From Aptenodytes patagonicus (lineage: Eukaryota; Chordata; Aves; Sphenisciformes; Spheniscidae), in contig NC_134963.1 in the NCBI RefSeq assembly GCF_965638725.1, forward strand, positions 2,859,501 to 2,923,500: DNA of 64,000 nt. The letters run 5' to 3'. Under the pieces are notes generated by a model that was not told where the DNA came from, did no database searches, and saw only the letters and a program-made list of their open reading frames with translations. How positions within the stretch are numbered: the first letter of the stretch is position 1; every line of letters begins with the position of its first letter. Below are positions 30,051 to 43,100 of the stretch, piece after piece. Made by a program: the position numbers and the translations under genes.

Positions 30051-33000
30051 TCTCATCTTCCTCCCCACGGCCTGCTTCGAAAAAGGACGTATTTAATTCA
30101 AGAGGGTTTGCTTTAAATTCTCAGGGAAATACGGTTTCTTTTAAATCAATTAAAAACCAGCTCTGAAGAAACACTGTGTTTTGAAGGACATTTTCTTCAA
30201 ATTGTTTTCCGTTAAAGAAAAAACCTGCTCGATCGATCTTTAGTGAGTTGAAGGGCCGGGGTGGGGAGTGCAGCAAACCCAGCCATCAGCTGTAGCAACG
30301 ACTCTGGCAGAGGATGGAAACCCACAGCCCTTCTATCCCGGGGAAAAGAGGTCGGGGCCGAGGGTCAGCGCGTACCCTGAGACTCGCAGTAGAAAGATCT
30401 TCGTTGCAATGCTGGGAAAGCAAACCCGAAGCAAATCTGGAGAGACCCATTTTTCTCATTTGGGCAAATATTCTTTGCTGCACGGCCCTAGAAGTTCGGG
30501 GGATACCAAACGCCGCAGTTAAAAGCTCTGCACCTCCATGCTGGGAGCTGGAGACGCGCCGCGCTGCAAGGGACAAGGAGTACCTCGGCCTGCAGCTCCC
30601 CAGCAGCTGTGTGTCCGGGCCCTAGCTGGAAATAAGCACACAGAAGAATACAAGGGGAAAACACTGGAAACTCTTTCAGCTGCGGAGAGCATTCCTGTTC
30701 CAGAGCACGCCAGGTGTTCTTCCTCCACCAGGCGCTCCTGGTGTAACACAGGCCGGTGTGTTCTCACTTGGAAGTGACTTGACTGCCTAAAACAAGATCT
30801 AAATTGGGAGAAGTTTAGCAACAATTCACTTGTGTTTCAAGATTACCTGCAGCAGGAACCCTGGCAGACTTGTAATTCCCCGCCACAGCGCATTCATGAT
30901 CCCTCTGCCAACGTAAGCAAATACTCGCAGAGAGCAGATGCTGAGAAGAAGCTGAAGCCACGAACCCCACGTGCCGTAGGTCTGCAGCGCGTTGCCTCGT
31001 GCCCTGCAGACTTGGGAATGACTTTTTTGGGAGCTGACTCTTCCTGCACCAGGGCTTTGGATCTGAACCGTACCGTGGACGGAGCCAGGCACGTTTAACG
31101 ACGGGAGGGGTGGCTGGGTCCAGCTCCAAGGGATCTCTAATAGCAGTGTCTGCGTCTCGGTGAGGGCTCACGAAGGACAACCACGAACATTTGGATACGT
31201 GGTTACCCTCTGTCCGCAGTAAGGGAAGAAACCTGTGTTTGACGTTACTTGCTTAACCTCATTCTTAGAAATACGTTATTTAACATGTTTTCTGAAAGTG
31301 TCCAAATCCCCTGCCAGGTTTCAGCTCCTGGTGGGTGTGTGGGGGTGTGTGTTTCTGACTGTATTGTCCCTAAAAATGCTGGGTTTAGAACAGAAGTGTC
31401 CCCGGGAAGTTTGTATCCCTGCACTACATGCCATTCCTCATCCAGGGAACGAATGGTGCCCATCATCAGTGCTACATTTATGGTAATAAATCTAAATAAA
31501 TCCAACGGCTAGGGTTTGTCTGGAGAGCATTAGCTCCTGCCCTGCAGAGCTTTGGTAGCGCGTTGCCTCCCTGCCACACAGCCCTTCCCCTCCTTCAGCA
31601 AGAACCCTCCAGCCCTTACGACTTCCACGACTGCTCGCCCCGCTCAGGTGAGCGGGACCGTCAGCCAGCACCCAGGAGCGTGCTGCAAGACCAGCCACGA
31701 CGTGCCGCTGCAGGCGGAGAAGGCGACGTCACGTTGAACACCGCAGAGCTAAAAAATGCCGTGAAGGAGTTAACTCCTCGTGAAATAAAGCTTTAACAGG
31801 GCTGGTAACTAGAAGCGGAATACTTGATCTTTGTATCGCCATGGTTCAACACGCACCCACCCACTTCTACTTCCTTGATGTCACTGAGCCACCTCTGATC
31901 TTTCGGAGTTGAGTGAGTGTGTGTTTGCTGACGTACTTACCAACAATTAAATATAAAATGCGGGAACGAAGCCAAATGCCCTGGAAGAACTGCTCGGGTT
32001 TGTTTTCTCCTAGAATCGACAGCAGCGTAACATCACAGTCAACATCTAGAGAGTTGTGCAATTTTCACCGGTGCTTTTAAGCTGTTCAGGCCCCGTGGTT
32101 TAGCGCTTTTAGAAGAGACCGTTTATTTCAGTTGTTTAAGTCTCCCCAGCTAGCACTTTCCCCCTTCGCTCTGCTGCCTGTGAAAGAGTCCCACGGATTC
32201 AGCAGAGCATTCTCTGTCCACTCGGGCGTGTGACACGCAGTGGTCCATCTGTCATCTGGCTATAGGTTTTCCACCTGAACCTTTAAACTTCTTCACAGGC
32301 AGCTTCGAAAGACCCCCCCTCCCTTACCCTCAGCGTCAGAAACTTGTGTATGTGTATTCTTCACCACAGTCCCACGCCGCAGGGAAGAAACACACGCAAG
32401 GTTTTTTTTCCACAAAAGAGGGCTTTACGTGTTAAAAAAAACAAACAGAAAACCCCCCCAAAACCCCAAAAAACAAAGGTCCAAGCGTGCCGAGCTGTCA
32501 GACTTTAAGCAACACCAGCATTTGTACTTATTCAGCTCTGACTACCTTTCCAAGGGCTGCCGTAGGGTCTTGCCCAGGTTGTACCACCGCCACGTGTTCA
32601 CCACAGCGAAGCGCAGCTTCTCGGAGTCGTCCCCAACGCTGACGCCGCTGCAGCGGGGGGGCAACTCCGCAGGGAAGCGGAATCGACTCTCCCTGCGCCC
32701 GAGTCTGCGTGTGACGAGTGACCAGAGCCCGGCGTTTCCAGGCAGGACCGTTCTCACAGAGCGAACGCGTGGTGTCCAGCTCCCTGCGGTGGGAAAGGCA
32801 GGGGCAGGAAACAGAAGTTATAAATAGGGCTGAGCAAGAAAAACCAATTCCAGCTCACGGTAAATTAAGATTTTGAAATAGGGTCTTTTCTCACAAAACC
32901 ACCAGCGCAGACCGGTAACTGCGTGGGGTGATGCCGCGTCACACAGGGGCTGGTGGGCAGGACTCTCCCCAGGGATGCTCACGGCCAACAATACCAGGCA

Positions 33001-33985
33001 CGGCCCAGCGAGCAGAGTTTTGGGCGATGTTTGGTGGAATTGCGGTATTTGGCTCCTGAAAGTTTACCCCTCCGTTGCTTAAGTTTCTGTAAGAGCGGAA
33101 GGACTGGACTACTTAATTCAGGACCTCTCTCACGTCCCGGAGGCAGAGCTTAGCTTTTCGTCGTAGAATGTTCCGAGTCAGACAGAGCAGGGGTTACAAC
33201 TACCCGTCTTGCACCCCAGGTCAGGGCCAGCGCTCACAGCACCCTCGTCGTACTTCTTGCCACGGTCAGTGGTTTTTTGCACAGCTAGGTGGGCAAGAGA
33301 AAACGAAGCCACGTGCCATTCTGTTCACACAACAAATTGCAATGAGTACAAACGCGGCGGGAAAATATTTCATCTTAATTAAAAACACCCAGATCTTACC
33401 ACTACAGTCACACTTCAAGTACCTCTCTTGTACAGCAACAAGCTCCTGACTCTGTTGATTAAAAAAAAAAAAAGCTAGAGTTTAAAATAATGCATAATTA
33501 TTAGGTCTCATAAAAACATCACCACGAACCTACACTCAGTCCTCGCCCTTCCACGCGGCCATCGGACACCCCTGCTCCGGCGTGCTTCACCCTGGAGCTC
33601 CGACAGGCTGATCTTGCAAATACTGACACGTGGACGAAATTCAAGCATCGAGCGGGGCGGGAAGGGGTCTGCCATCAACTCGCGGCGGAGTTTCTAACCG
33701 TAGCAGGAGGAGCGCGTAGCCAGGTCATACGGACGGCCGAAGCAGCGATTACAGCTACACCCAGAAACCGGCTGCGACTTTTCCGACTTCAAAGGCTTCA
33801 CGCGTGGCTTCAGGCAGCGCAGCTTGCTGCGCCCCAGGCTTCACCCTCCGCGAAAAGGGGGTAACGGCGCTTTTTCACCTGGAAGTCAAGGCTGGTAGAA
33901 CCAAACACTAGACACGTCCCTCAGATGCTGCGCTAACTGGAATTATAAAGCACTGAAAACAGGCCGCTAACAATTTCAAATCAAT

Positions 33986-33991
33986 TTTATT
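33986..33991 (-). terminator. ULK1: Candidate ULK1 polyadenylation signal (AATAAA)
   Basis: The plus strand reads TTTATT, so the minus strand has AATAAA in an A/T-rich setting about 3.16 kb below the ULK1 stop. A second AATAAA lies 140 bases upstream in the transcript at 34127-34132. Either or both could be used. Confidence 0.5.
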
Positions 33992-34417
33992 TTCTTAAAT
34001 CGATGTTGTACAATTTAAAGCCAAAAAAAAGTCACACAAAAACACAAATAAAAAATGTTGACAAAGTATCAAGCATTACCTTATAAAGAACATCATCATA
34101 CGCTCTCACAAACCTGAAGATACGTGTTTATTAGACTGAGGTTTCTTGAAATCTATTAAAGACGCTAGACACAAACGCTGCAACAGTAACAAAGCCATGA
34201 CGACAGCAGGCGGACTACACTAGCAACTTCAACAATGGTTGGGGGGTTGGTTTTTGGGGTGTTTTCTTTTTCTTTTTTTATACCTTATTGTCTACAAAGC
34301 AATAAATATTTTTCACCAAAAAAGTTGGTTCCACGCTACATGCAGTTAGATAAAAAAGAAAGTCACCAGAGTGATGGCAAAATAAATCACCTGTCCGATT
34401 TGCTTTTCTTTTTTCTT

Positions 34418-34439
34418 CCCCCCCCCCATTTTTGGGGGG
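34418..34439. repeat. C10 run facing a G6 run across ATTTTT
   Basis: Ten C's (34418-34427), the spacer ATTTTT and six G's (34434-34439) form a short snap-back palindrome. More G-runs follow directly. It lies in the presumed ULK1 3' UTR. Confidence 0.7.
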
Positions 34440-34544
34440 TGGGGGTTGCGTGGGTTTTTTGTGGTGTGTTTTTTTGTTGTTTTTTTTTTTAATTCAAGCA
34501 CAGTGGCTAAGTTTCAAGTATTGAGAGAAAACATATATATACAC

Positions 34545-34620
34545 GTTTGTGTTTGTGTGTGTATCTATACACACACACACACATATCCTTGCATGTATAT
34601 ACACAAACACATACATATAT
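34545..34620. repeat. Self-complementary TG/CA microsatellite (hairpin)
   Basis: A TG-rich tract ending at 34564 is followed after two bases by a CA-rich tract starting at 34567. Bases 34564 back to 34548 pair with 34567 to 34583 with a single mismatch, giving a stem of about 17 bp. Further TATA/ACAC arms flank it. It lies in the presumed ULK1 3' UTR. Confidence 0.75.
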
Positions 34621-37148
34621 ATTGGTTGTAGGTCTGTAAACCACAATTTTTTTGAGCAATATATACTTGCGAACATCGAATGTGGACAATTTCGATACAT
34701 TCAAGTAATTACGTACAGCTGGAAGGTTCGTGCCGAGCCTGCCACGCGCACGGATCATTAAACCCGTGGCACAGACGCGGACCCCGGGCTGTGCTTCTCC
34801 GCGGCAGGAGGCTGGCGGCGCACGTGGGGGGGGGGGCCGCCGGGAGGGTTCGGGGTGCGCAGCAGGTGTCTGTATTGCAGAGTCAGTCCTGGCTTAGTGC
34901 TTTCATGCCGCCTCCCGGTGCGCCGCTCCCGCCTGCGGCATAGCCCTTTGCAGAACGGGTACAATCCTTTCGGAAGCAGTCTGGGTCTCCTCGGCATTTC
35001 TGGCCACAGGCTGGGGGGGGGTTGGTTGGCTGGGTTTGTCTTTTTTTGGGGGTTTGTTTTTTTTTTTTCTTCCACAAACACAAACGGCCACAGAAGCAGC
35101 AGGCTGTGAGCGTACGATACAACAGCGGCCCAATACTGAAGCATTTGTGAAAGCTACGCTTAAACTTCCCTGGTTGGGGCAATCTGAAATATTTTTAAAT
35201 TTCTTTACTGGCATTTCTGCTCCGTGATCAGAAACACCCATGTTGCCAACGATGACGCCGGCTCCAAAGTCAATTAAGTTGCTCCTGAAACCCTTGTAAA
35301 AGTATCACGCTGATCGTGCCAATATTGAGAGAAAAAAAAAAGCAATGAGGACTTAACCACCATGTGCAAAACATTTTTAGATCCCCAAAAACAAAGCCTG
35401 AGGTTTCGAGTTGCTTTCAAAGATACTTTTCTGCCCAGCGCTAACAAAATACTGCCATGACTCTGATAAATTAAGACACACACATGCGCACACAGACAGA
35501 CGGAAAGGCAGCCAGCTATCCTCTCACGCACATGCTCACGGCATCCGAAGCCTCAACCAGAACTCGAGCCACTCGCACCCGCAGTCTCATTTGGCTACAG
35601 AGTCTCCTTAAAAGAAATGCTGAACATAAAACTGAACACTACGAGATTTCTTTATAAAAAAAAAAAATGAAGCAGCAAATAAAACTTCTTAAAAAATGCA
35701 TTTCCAATTGTAAGTGTGTAGGATCTTAACGCCTGTTCTTGAGCTCTTAAAAAGCACGGAGCTTTATACTGACTGTCCTTAAAAGAACATTTAAATAAAA
35801 AACGAAACAAAACAAAACAAATCGTGGTACTGCCAGACTGCAAGTCAGCTTTGCCTGGTGTGGAGGAGGAACAGCACAGACTCCGCAGTGCTTTTTGCCT
35901 CTCACAAGATACAGTACAGTTAAATACGTACAGTTACACACAAACCATATATATATATCAATATATATTCGCCCTTAGGAATACATATTAATATACGCAC
36001 ACACGTAGTGCAATAAAACAACCAGGAAGCAAGGAAAGGAATAAAAGGAACAGCATTCCTAACAGTCGTGATGTTCCTGGGTTGTTGTGTGATGCAAAGT
36101 CAACTTCTCAAGTCCCCATAGTGTGTAAAGTGCTCCTTTGATTCACAAAGCTAGTGTTTTCAGTTTGGGGGTGGGGTGAGGGCTCCAGGAAAGGGGTTAT
36201 CGAGCCAACAGCTGAAAGCAGGACAGCGCTAGTGCTTCCTCCGGGTAGATATGTACTGACAGGCCGCGCTGGACAGCCAGGAGTCTTTCATGGTGATCCC
36301 GCTGAGCTTGGGGACCAAGGGAGGAACGGATTCATTTTGGCTTCTTACAAACACAGGAGCGTTACGCTTTCTGTCGTCCTCCTGTTTCCTGCACAGAGTC
36401 TCTGTCCCCGTGTCGTTTGCCCATCCAGGCAGAGAGGCAGTCCACACAACACCCACGGGAGATGCAAACCTCCCCAGCAGCAGCGTGTCCTCTGCCTCGC
36501 TCGCTAAGTCTGCAGGAGGTGGGAGCTACTTCAGCAACGCTCAGGCAAAAGGGAGCCGACTCCCTCCTCTCTGCCATTCAGTAAGCACTCCAAGGCATAA
36601 ACACGTATGAGAAGGGACAAAGGAGAGAAAGGAGGGGAGCCTCGGGTTGCCAGGAAGCTTGAGGACGCCTGGCACTCAGCTGGGTAGGGAAAAGTACACA
36701 AACTGGCCTTGATTTCTGAATGACACCCTCCAACGTTAACTGAAGCCAGCAGTTTCAGCACATCCATTGCCTGCAATGGACACAGCACTGGAATACCCTG
36801 TTCTTAAGCAAGAGGGATAGGCAGCAGTCTTATCCTTCAAAGTGCTGGGAAGAAGCAGACGTCTATCCTTCATCCCCTCTGCCAACGAGGGAAACCTTTC
36901 CACATCGGCTACGTCTTCGCCCAGGCCTTTGGGCAGGGAAGTATTTGTGCTTGCTGCAGTCACACATCCCCATGAAGGAATCCGAGTCTGTGGGACAGCT
37001 TCCCAAAACGTCAAAATACAAAACATCGAGCAGTTCATCCTCCAGGTCTTCTACTGCCAAAATCGTTTCCCACCACAGCAGCAGGCCGTTGGAAACAAAG
37101 TGATCAGCTGGGGCGAGGTGCGTGAAGAACACACCACCACCACTGCAA

Positions 37149-40100
37149 TCAGGCGCAGAACCCCGACAGCAGAGCTGACAGCCTGCGCTCGATGCACAGC
37201 TTACCTGGGAGAGAAAAAAACAACAAAAGAAATCAACTTCTCATTTTCCTGGCAATATAAAGACTACCAAAACATGCTGGAGACTGGGGGGGAAAAAAAA
37301 AAAAGAAAAAAAAAGAAAGGCAGAACTTCAGCAAATCTAAGCAGCCCTTCGAGAGTCATTACCACACACTGATTTAGACCAGGTGAGGACCTGACTGCAA
37401 ACACCATGCTGGGATGGGACAGGTCAAAGGGTTGAATAACCGGAGATCCAACAACAAAAGCCAGGAGGCAGCAGTTCTGACAGAGGTATCAAGATGGTAT
37501 AAAGAACCACTGTCCGCTGGGAACAACGTACTCACTTGCACTTATTGGAGTGGCTTTTGCCAGCGGGCAAGACGACTCAAGGTCTCCAGTGCCATTTGTC
37601 ATGGCTTAGAACCGAGAGACTGAGCCCAGCCCAGCACGGTCAGTGCCAGATTCTCATCGCCTGAGCCCAAGACTCTCTCAAAAGCTAAATGTCTGGTGGA
37701 ATTCATTCCTCTTCCAGGAAGACTTGCTTTATTTCTAGGTTCGTCATTTTACTTTTCAGAAATAAGTAATCCTATACCTGAGATCTAAAATGAAACGCGT
37801 ACCCACTACAGCCTACCAGAGAACAGCTCAATCAGGAAGCTGGAACATAGGGTAAAACAGGGAATACCAGGATATCAACTGGGAAAAGAAATCTATTAGA
37901 TGCATTAACCGTATCACTGGACAAAAGATGTGATTTAGGTTTGGTAAGAAATGGTACGATAGAAACTACTTAGTATTCCCTATTCACTTAGCCCTCCAGT
38001 ACCCACACGACCTGCCAATCTCCCTTTGCTCTCCTCCAGTGAGCCTCATGTCAACTGTGAAAGTTGGTGATAATTAACTGACTGATTGCCTGTGAGCCAG
38101 AAATCTCTTCTCTCATTACCTATCCGAGAGCTCTGCCTACACGGATGACTAGAGCAGCCTGGCAGCGCTCTGGACGCCGGCCCAAGAAACGCATTCGGCA
38201 GCGAGCAGAGGGGAGAGGCATGGTTTGCCAGCTGTGCCCTTTCCCTTCAGCCGCCGGGGACTGCTGCGGATGGGCTGGTTTAGCTGCGATGGAGCAGAGC
38301 CGAGGCCAAGTCAAGCTGCTCTAACAGATGATGGCTATCCCCCATCCCCTCTGCCTGCCTCCCGTAGAGAGAGACGACAGGGGTGATTAAACCCCAGCCA
38401 TAAGGGCAGGAAAAGTGCACTCAGAGCAAGTAAGGTCAGTCCTTTCCACTCCACATGTGTTAGCTGCAGAGCCTGCAGCAGCGGAGAGTAACACCCCTCA
38501 CGACAAAGGGAAAGTGCGAGAGAGGTGACAGCTCGGAGCAGCAGAGGGGTCCATCTGTCCCTGGGAGAGGAAGCCAAACGATAGCAAGCAGGTAAGAGTT
38601 CAGCTTTCACTGCTACAACAAGCACTTGCTGATGAGAAGAATATTTGTCTGCTGCCTTCTCAGCCAGGCCTGGGGCTGGGGAACCAGACAGACGAGCAGT
38701 CCTGTTTCAGAAGACGTGTTGGAAGGAGCCCTCGCTGTGCTGATCGGCCACCTCTGCCCGACAGCCGCTGCAGTTTCACGTTCCCAAGTGCTCTGTGCAA
38801 TCAGAGGGATGGTTCCGGATGGAAACCAAACCCAGGCCCCTGCTGTTGCCAAACCACTTCCTTCAGCAAGTTCTTTCACACATCAAAAGCTCCAACAAAG
38901 CCCTGGCAATCACTCTGCATGGGAAGCTCTCAAAATGTGGCTCAGAACAGGGACCTGCATTTCCAACAGCTTTCCCGCTGGGAAAGCAGGAGGCCAGGCT
39001 GCGAGGAGCTGTAACAAGCCAAGAGATGTCTGCTGTGTCCACCAAGACGTAGCCAAAGGAAAAAAGGATGCTGGGTACTGAAATTTCTGAGCCATGCAGC
39101 TAGAAAAACACATGTTCCAGTGGGAGAAAAAAAAAAGTCACTGAACACTCACATTTATTGATGTTTTCTATGTCCCCCTGTTCGGTGATGATGTTCAGGA
39201 GCCCCTCCATCAGCAGCAGAGCCTTGTGGTACCTCTGTGCGCAGTCCTCTCTGTGGTGGAACATCTCATCCAGGGCTGCAGACTGCACCTGCAGGCAACA
39301 ACCCCGCGCCAAGAGGTTACTCCCAGACCAGACTCAGCTCTCCCAGCATGGCCCCTCAGCTGCATGAACACCTCCCTCGCCCAGCCTCCAGAGGCTGCAC
39401 ACAGCATCATGAGTAGAACCATCTGCTAAGGCCACCAGCAGGAACCGTTAATGCCCAGCACCGGCCCTGGGCTAACCCTGCTCCCAGTCACCGTATGGTC
39501 ATTACCATTTGCACAGCATAGCTGAAGATGAGCTTCTCTGCAGTGATACTGTTGATCCGATCCATGAGTTTCTGTTTGTCCAAGAAGAACCTCTGGAGTC
39601 TCATGTTGAGGCAGTGGCAGGATGATACGCTGGATTTATAAAGCTCATTCAGCTTCTTCACAACTAGAGTAAAGGAAAGAAATGCTTTAGGCGCTACTTC
39701 CAGTTCTCCCTGTGCCTCCCAATCTCCACGCACAGGACCCCAAATGAGTAACTTCAAAACAACGGGGTTACGTTAAAGCCAAAAGACTGGCAGGAAAGTA
39801 CTTGCTGCACCAACAGGGTCTTTTTCCTTTCCTCTGTCACCTTTACCAGTTATAAGCCTGCACGTGCCAACACCTACACACATGCCCAGTTCACCTGAGG
39901 CCAGGTCTATTTTTGTTTCCTTCAGCTGCCACAAGGCAGAGAGCAGTTTGTACCACGCAACATGTCTCACGCAGCACCAGAAGCAACAGACGTGCCAGAT
40001 ACAAAGCTTCTGCTACTTGATGGGTGATGACATGCCGTGAAGAAGTACGTGACTTGCGTGTGGTAGCTGCTGGAGCTGAGTGCGGATGAGCAGCACTGAC

Positions 40101-43100
40101 TAAGCAAGGGAATCTCTCTCAGGACTCTGCTGTCCCAGAAAGAAGAGACACTGATGCCTGTGAAAGGCCACCTCCTTTCCTGAACCACGGCAGCTCGTAC
40201 GGGAAGGTTACGGGACAGAGAATCAGAAATCAAATATGATTCTGAGGAATTAAACAACAATCCAAAACAGCAAGTGATGCCACAGGCTTGAGTCTCCCTA
40301 GCTGCACGGCATGATCTACACAAAGTACTGAATACAAACTCCCACCAACATCTGATGAGTATTAACTGCTACGTGCACATCTGAAAATACCCATGCTGCA
40401 TGATTTGCTCCTGGGGGAGGCAAATTAACCCATACCATGAACCAGCCTCTCTCAGCTGCGATGCAGAGGGGCAACCTCACATGAGAGCCAGGCCTTGTGA
40501 CTAAATCCAGCCTTCCCAGGCAGAGATAAGAGAGCAGAGAGCCAGGGAAGAGATTGCCTCCAGGAAGAAAGGCTGCTGTAACTCTTCATCAGAGAAAAGG
40601 ACCGAGGCACAAAAACATAACCCTGCCAGGGTCAGACTGTCAGATCACCCTTGCTCAGAAGGAATTTGAGAGGGAGTGGGAACCCCAAAGCTCATGGGTG
40701 ACATCAGGAAGGCAAAATGAAAAGCTCCGTGAGAAGAGAGTCAAGAGAGACTATTTAAAAACCAAAACAACACACAAACACAGCAATATCCTCCTCCATG
40801 GAATTCAATCAGAGCTCTGAGCTGTGCCCAAATTATCAGGAAAAAGAGGATGGCTGTGGGTAGGAACCCTGCCTGGCACACACTGCCCAAGGACACTCCA
40901 GGGCAGTGTCTTGTCGTGCTTCCCTGCTTTTTCCATATACATGGGACACAAGTACCTTGAAAACCCTCTTGTCCTCACTGTGCCCTGGAAAACCTCAAGG
41001 GAGCAGTATTTTGTGGGGAGAGAAATAAGAAAAGACAACCTTGCCCAATTCCCACACACTGAAGGTCAAATTACCCTACGAATCTAGAAGTTGCAATCTG
41101 CCCTGAAAAGGAGTAATTTATTTGGGTTATGACAACTTTCCTGTTAGCCTGAACTTGTGGAAGACGTGTGGCTAAACCTGCGTATCTTGCTCCACACTGC
41201 CTGCTACAACGTATGTGTGCTCATTGTATTTAACTCCTATTTTTTTTTTACACCCCATCCCAAGGCAGCATGAGTAGTTTCAAAGACTAAGCTCTTGGGG
41301 AAGGCGGCTGATGGGTCAAGTGTTTCAAGTGCTTCACAAAGCTCCCTCAGTAATATTACAATGGTAGTTTTAAAATTATTTTTCCTAATCACATCTCACA
41401 TCTCAAGCCAGCCAGTCAGATGCAAACGTAAGGCTGTAACACTAGCAAAGAAGTGACTCTGGCACTACCAGTATTTTACTTCCCGTGTTTTTGTTTCACT
41501 TGAAGAATCACCACTGCCAAGACAGGTCTCCATTTGCCAGGTAAGCACTTCCTAGGGCATGCACTGTGTAATTAAGTTGGACACGTCAAGTACAACTAAG
41601 CACCTGAGATAGAGATGTATCAGGTAAGATACATTCCCCTCTCACTAATTAGTGCTGAAGATTCTCACAGGGGCATGAGCAGGAGTTCTGAGACCTAAAG
41701 TCAATGTGAAGAGAGGAACATTCCCCTTAGTGCAAACAAAAGAGACCCAGCTGTGCAAGGGGACAATAAGAAATAAGCCCCTGCCCACACCGGTGGGGGC
41801 TCACACTCAACTCAACCCCCTCCATACCCTTCGTGATACTTTTAAATACTTCCATTCCAGGCGAGTCCTTTGAGCCGCGTGCCCGGCAGCCCCTTACCTT
41901 GCTTGACGGTGGAGGAGAGGCACAGCTTGCCAGCTTTGATCTGCTCTATGGCCATCTGCAGCCCCGAGGACAGAAGCTCCGCTACTTTCAGATACAGCAC
42001 GAGCTGCTCTGCATAGCTGCAAAGAAAGCACGTTGCAATGCAAATAGATGATGGGACAGTGGTAAGTGTCCCAAAGGACTCTTAGTACCTAACGATAGGT
42101 GGGGTGGGAGGGAGTGACAGAAGACTTGGGAGCTGGGCAGCTCTCTCCTTGGGTCCTTACCTCCACTCCCGGCTGAGAAGGCTGATCTGGTCGGCCACCA
42201 CACTCTCCTGGAGCTGGTACTCAGATGTCACTGAACTGCTCATCTCGCTGGAGCTGCCTTTAAAGGCAGCAATTTCCATCACGTAGTGGACAAAGGCCAG
42301 TGTGAAGCGGAGGCTGCGCAGGATGTCAGTGTGCTCTTGCTGTTGAAGGGATGCCAAAGTGGGGGTTACAGAGGGAAAGCTGGCATGCCAGGGAGGGCTG
42401 CTCACCTACAGCTGTGCCAGCAACTCATCCCAGCTTACAGAAATAACACCTGAGTCCCAAACCCCCCTACACCTCTGCTTTGGGCAGGGACAGCCAAACT
42501 CAGCCTCGAGCCCGCACACTGCACCAGTTCCTCCTCCACAGTAACAGCAGCAAGCGACAGGCCAGAAATTTCCAGGCAGCTCCCTGAAGAAGATGGGGAG
42601 ACTTGCTCCAAAATTACATGCCCCCTTCCCGAGGAGGATCCCAGGTCTGTGGGACTCTTTCAGAAGCCAGCCAGGAAGGGGGAGAGACCATCTGCACTGT
42701 GGGCTCAGCTCTGGTTCCCACCACAACAATGCTGGTACAAAACTGAAAGCGGGTGTGGATTTCATGAGAGTGACAACCTCCTACGCCACAGAAAACTGCA
42801 AACAAAACGTGTCCCACCCTTCAGCCCAGCCCTCACTTAGCCCTTGGTCTTTATACCCTCCCAGTTCAGTGCAGTGAGCCCTGGGTGAGGTCCTCTGAAG
42901 AGGCAGCAAGGACAACCTTTTATCTGCAACTCCTGTCCAGCTAGTGAGGGAAGAGAGCCCCTCACGCTAAGTGCTACGTTCATTTCAAGGTAGTTTTTCC
43001 TCTGCTATTACAGATCCAAGGGGATTATCCCATTTCTGGGAAGCTGCATTGCTTAAGTCACTGCAAGCATTTTTGGGAAGTTGGTATTTGCGGAAAAACT

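Larger units (their letters stand above)
27790..33959. other. Intergenic region between the ULK1 3' end and the PUS1 CpG island
   Basis: About 6.2 kb with no exon I can recognise on either strand. The open frames here are short or lie in GC-rich sequence where chance frames are common. There are A- and C-runs at 32400-32475, an A-run at 33460-33472, a GC-rich patch at 29550-30050 and GATA/MARE-like motifs at 28290-28445. No transposon was recognised. Confidence 0.6.
33960..37148 (-). other. ULK1: Probable ULK1 3' untranslated region
   Basis: No coding signal was seen below the ULK1 stop. The stretch is AT- and simple-repeat-rich: a CA/TG hairpin near 34545-34620, T-, C- and G-runs at 34240-34500 and 34800-35070, and ATATAT tracts near 35948-35970. 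Minus-strand AATAAA hexamers occur at 34127-34132 and 33986-33991. The second is followed by A/T-rich and then mixed sequence, as expected at a cleavage site. The end point is inferred; RNA evidence would be needed to fix it. Confidence 0.55.

Noticed and set aside
31780-31800. Plus-strand AATAAA (gtgaaataaagc) as the end of a plus-strand gene
   Set aside because: No plus-strand exons were found upstream, and the hexamer is common by chance.
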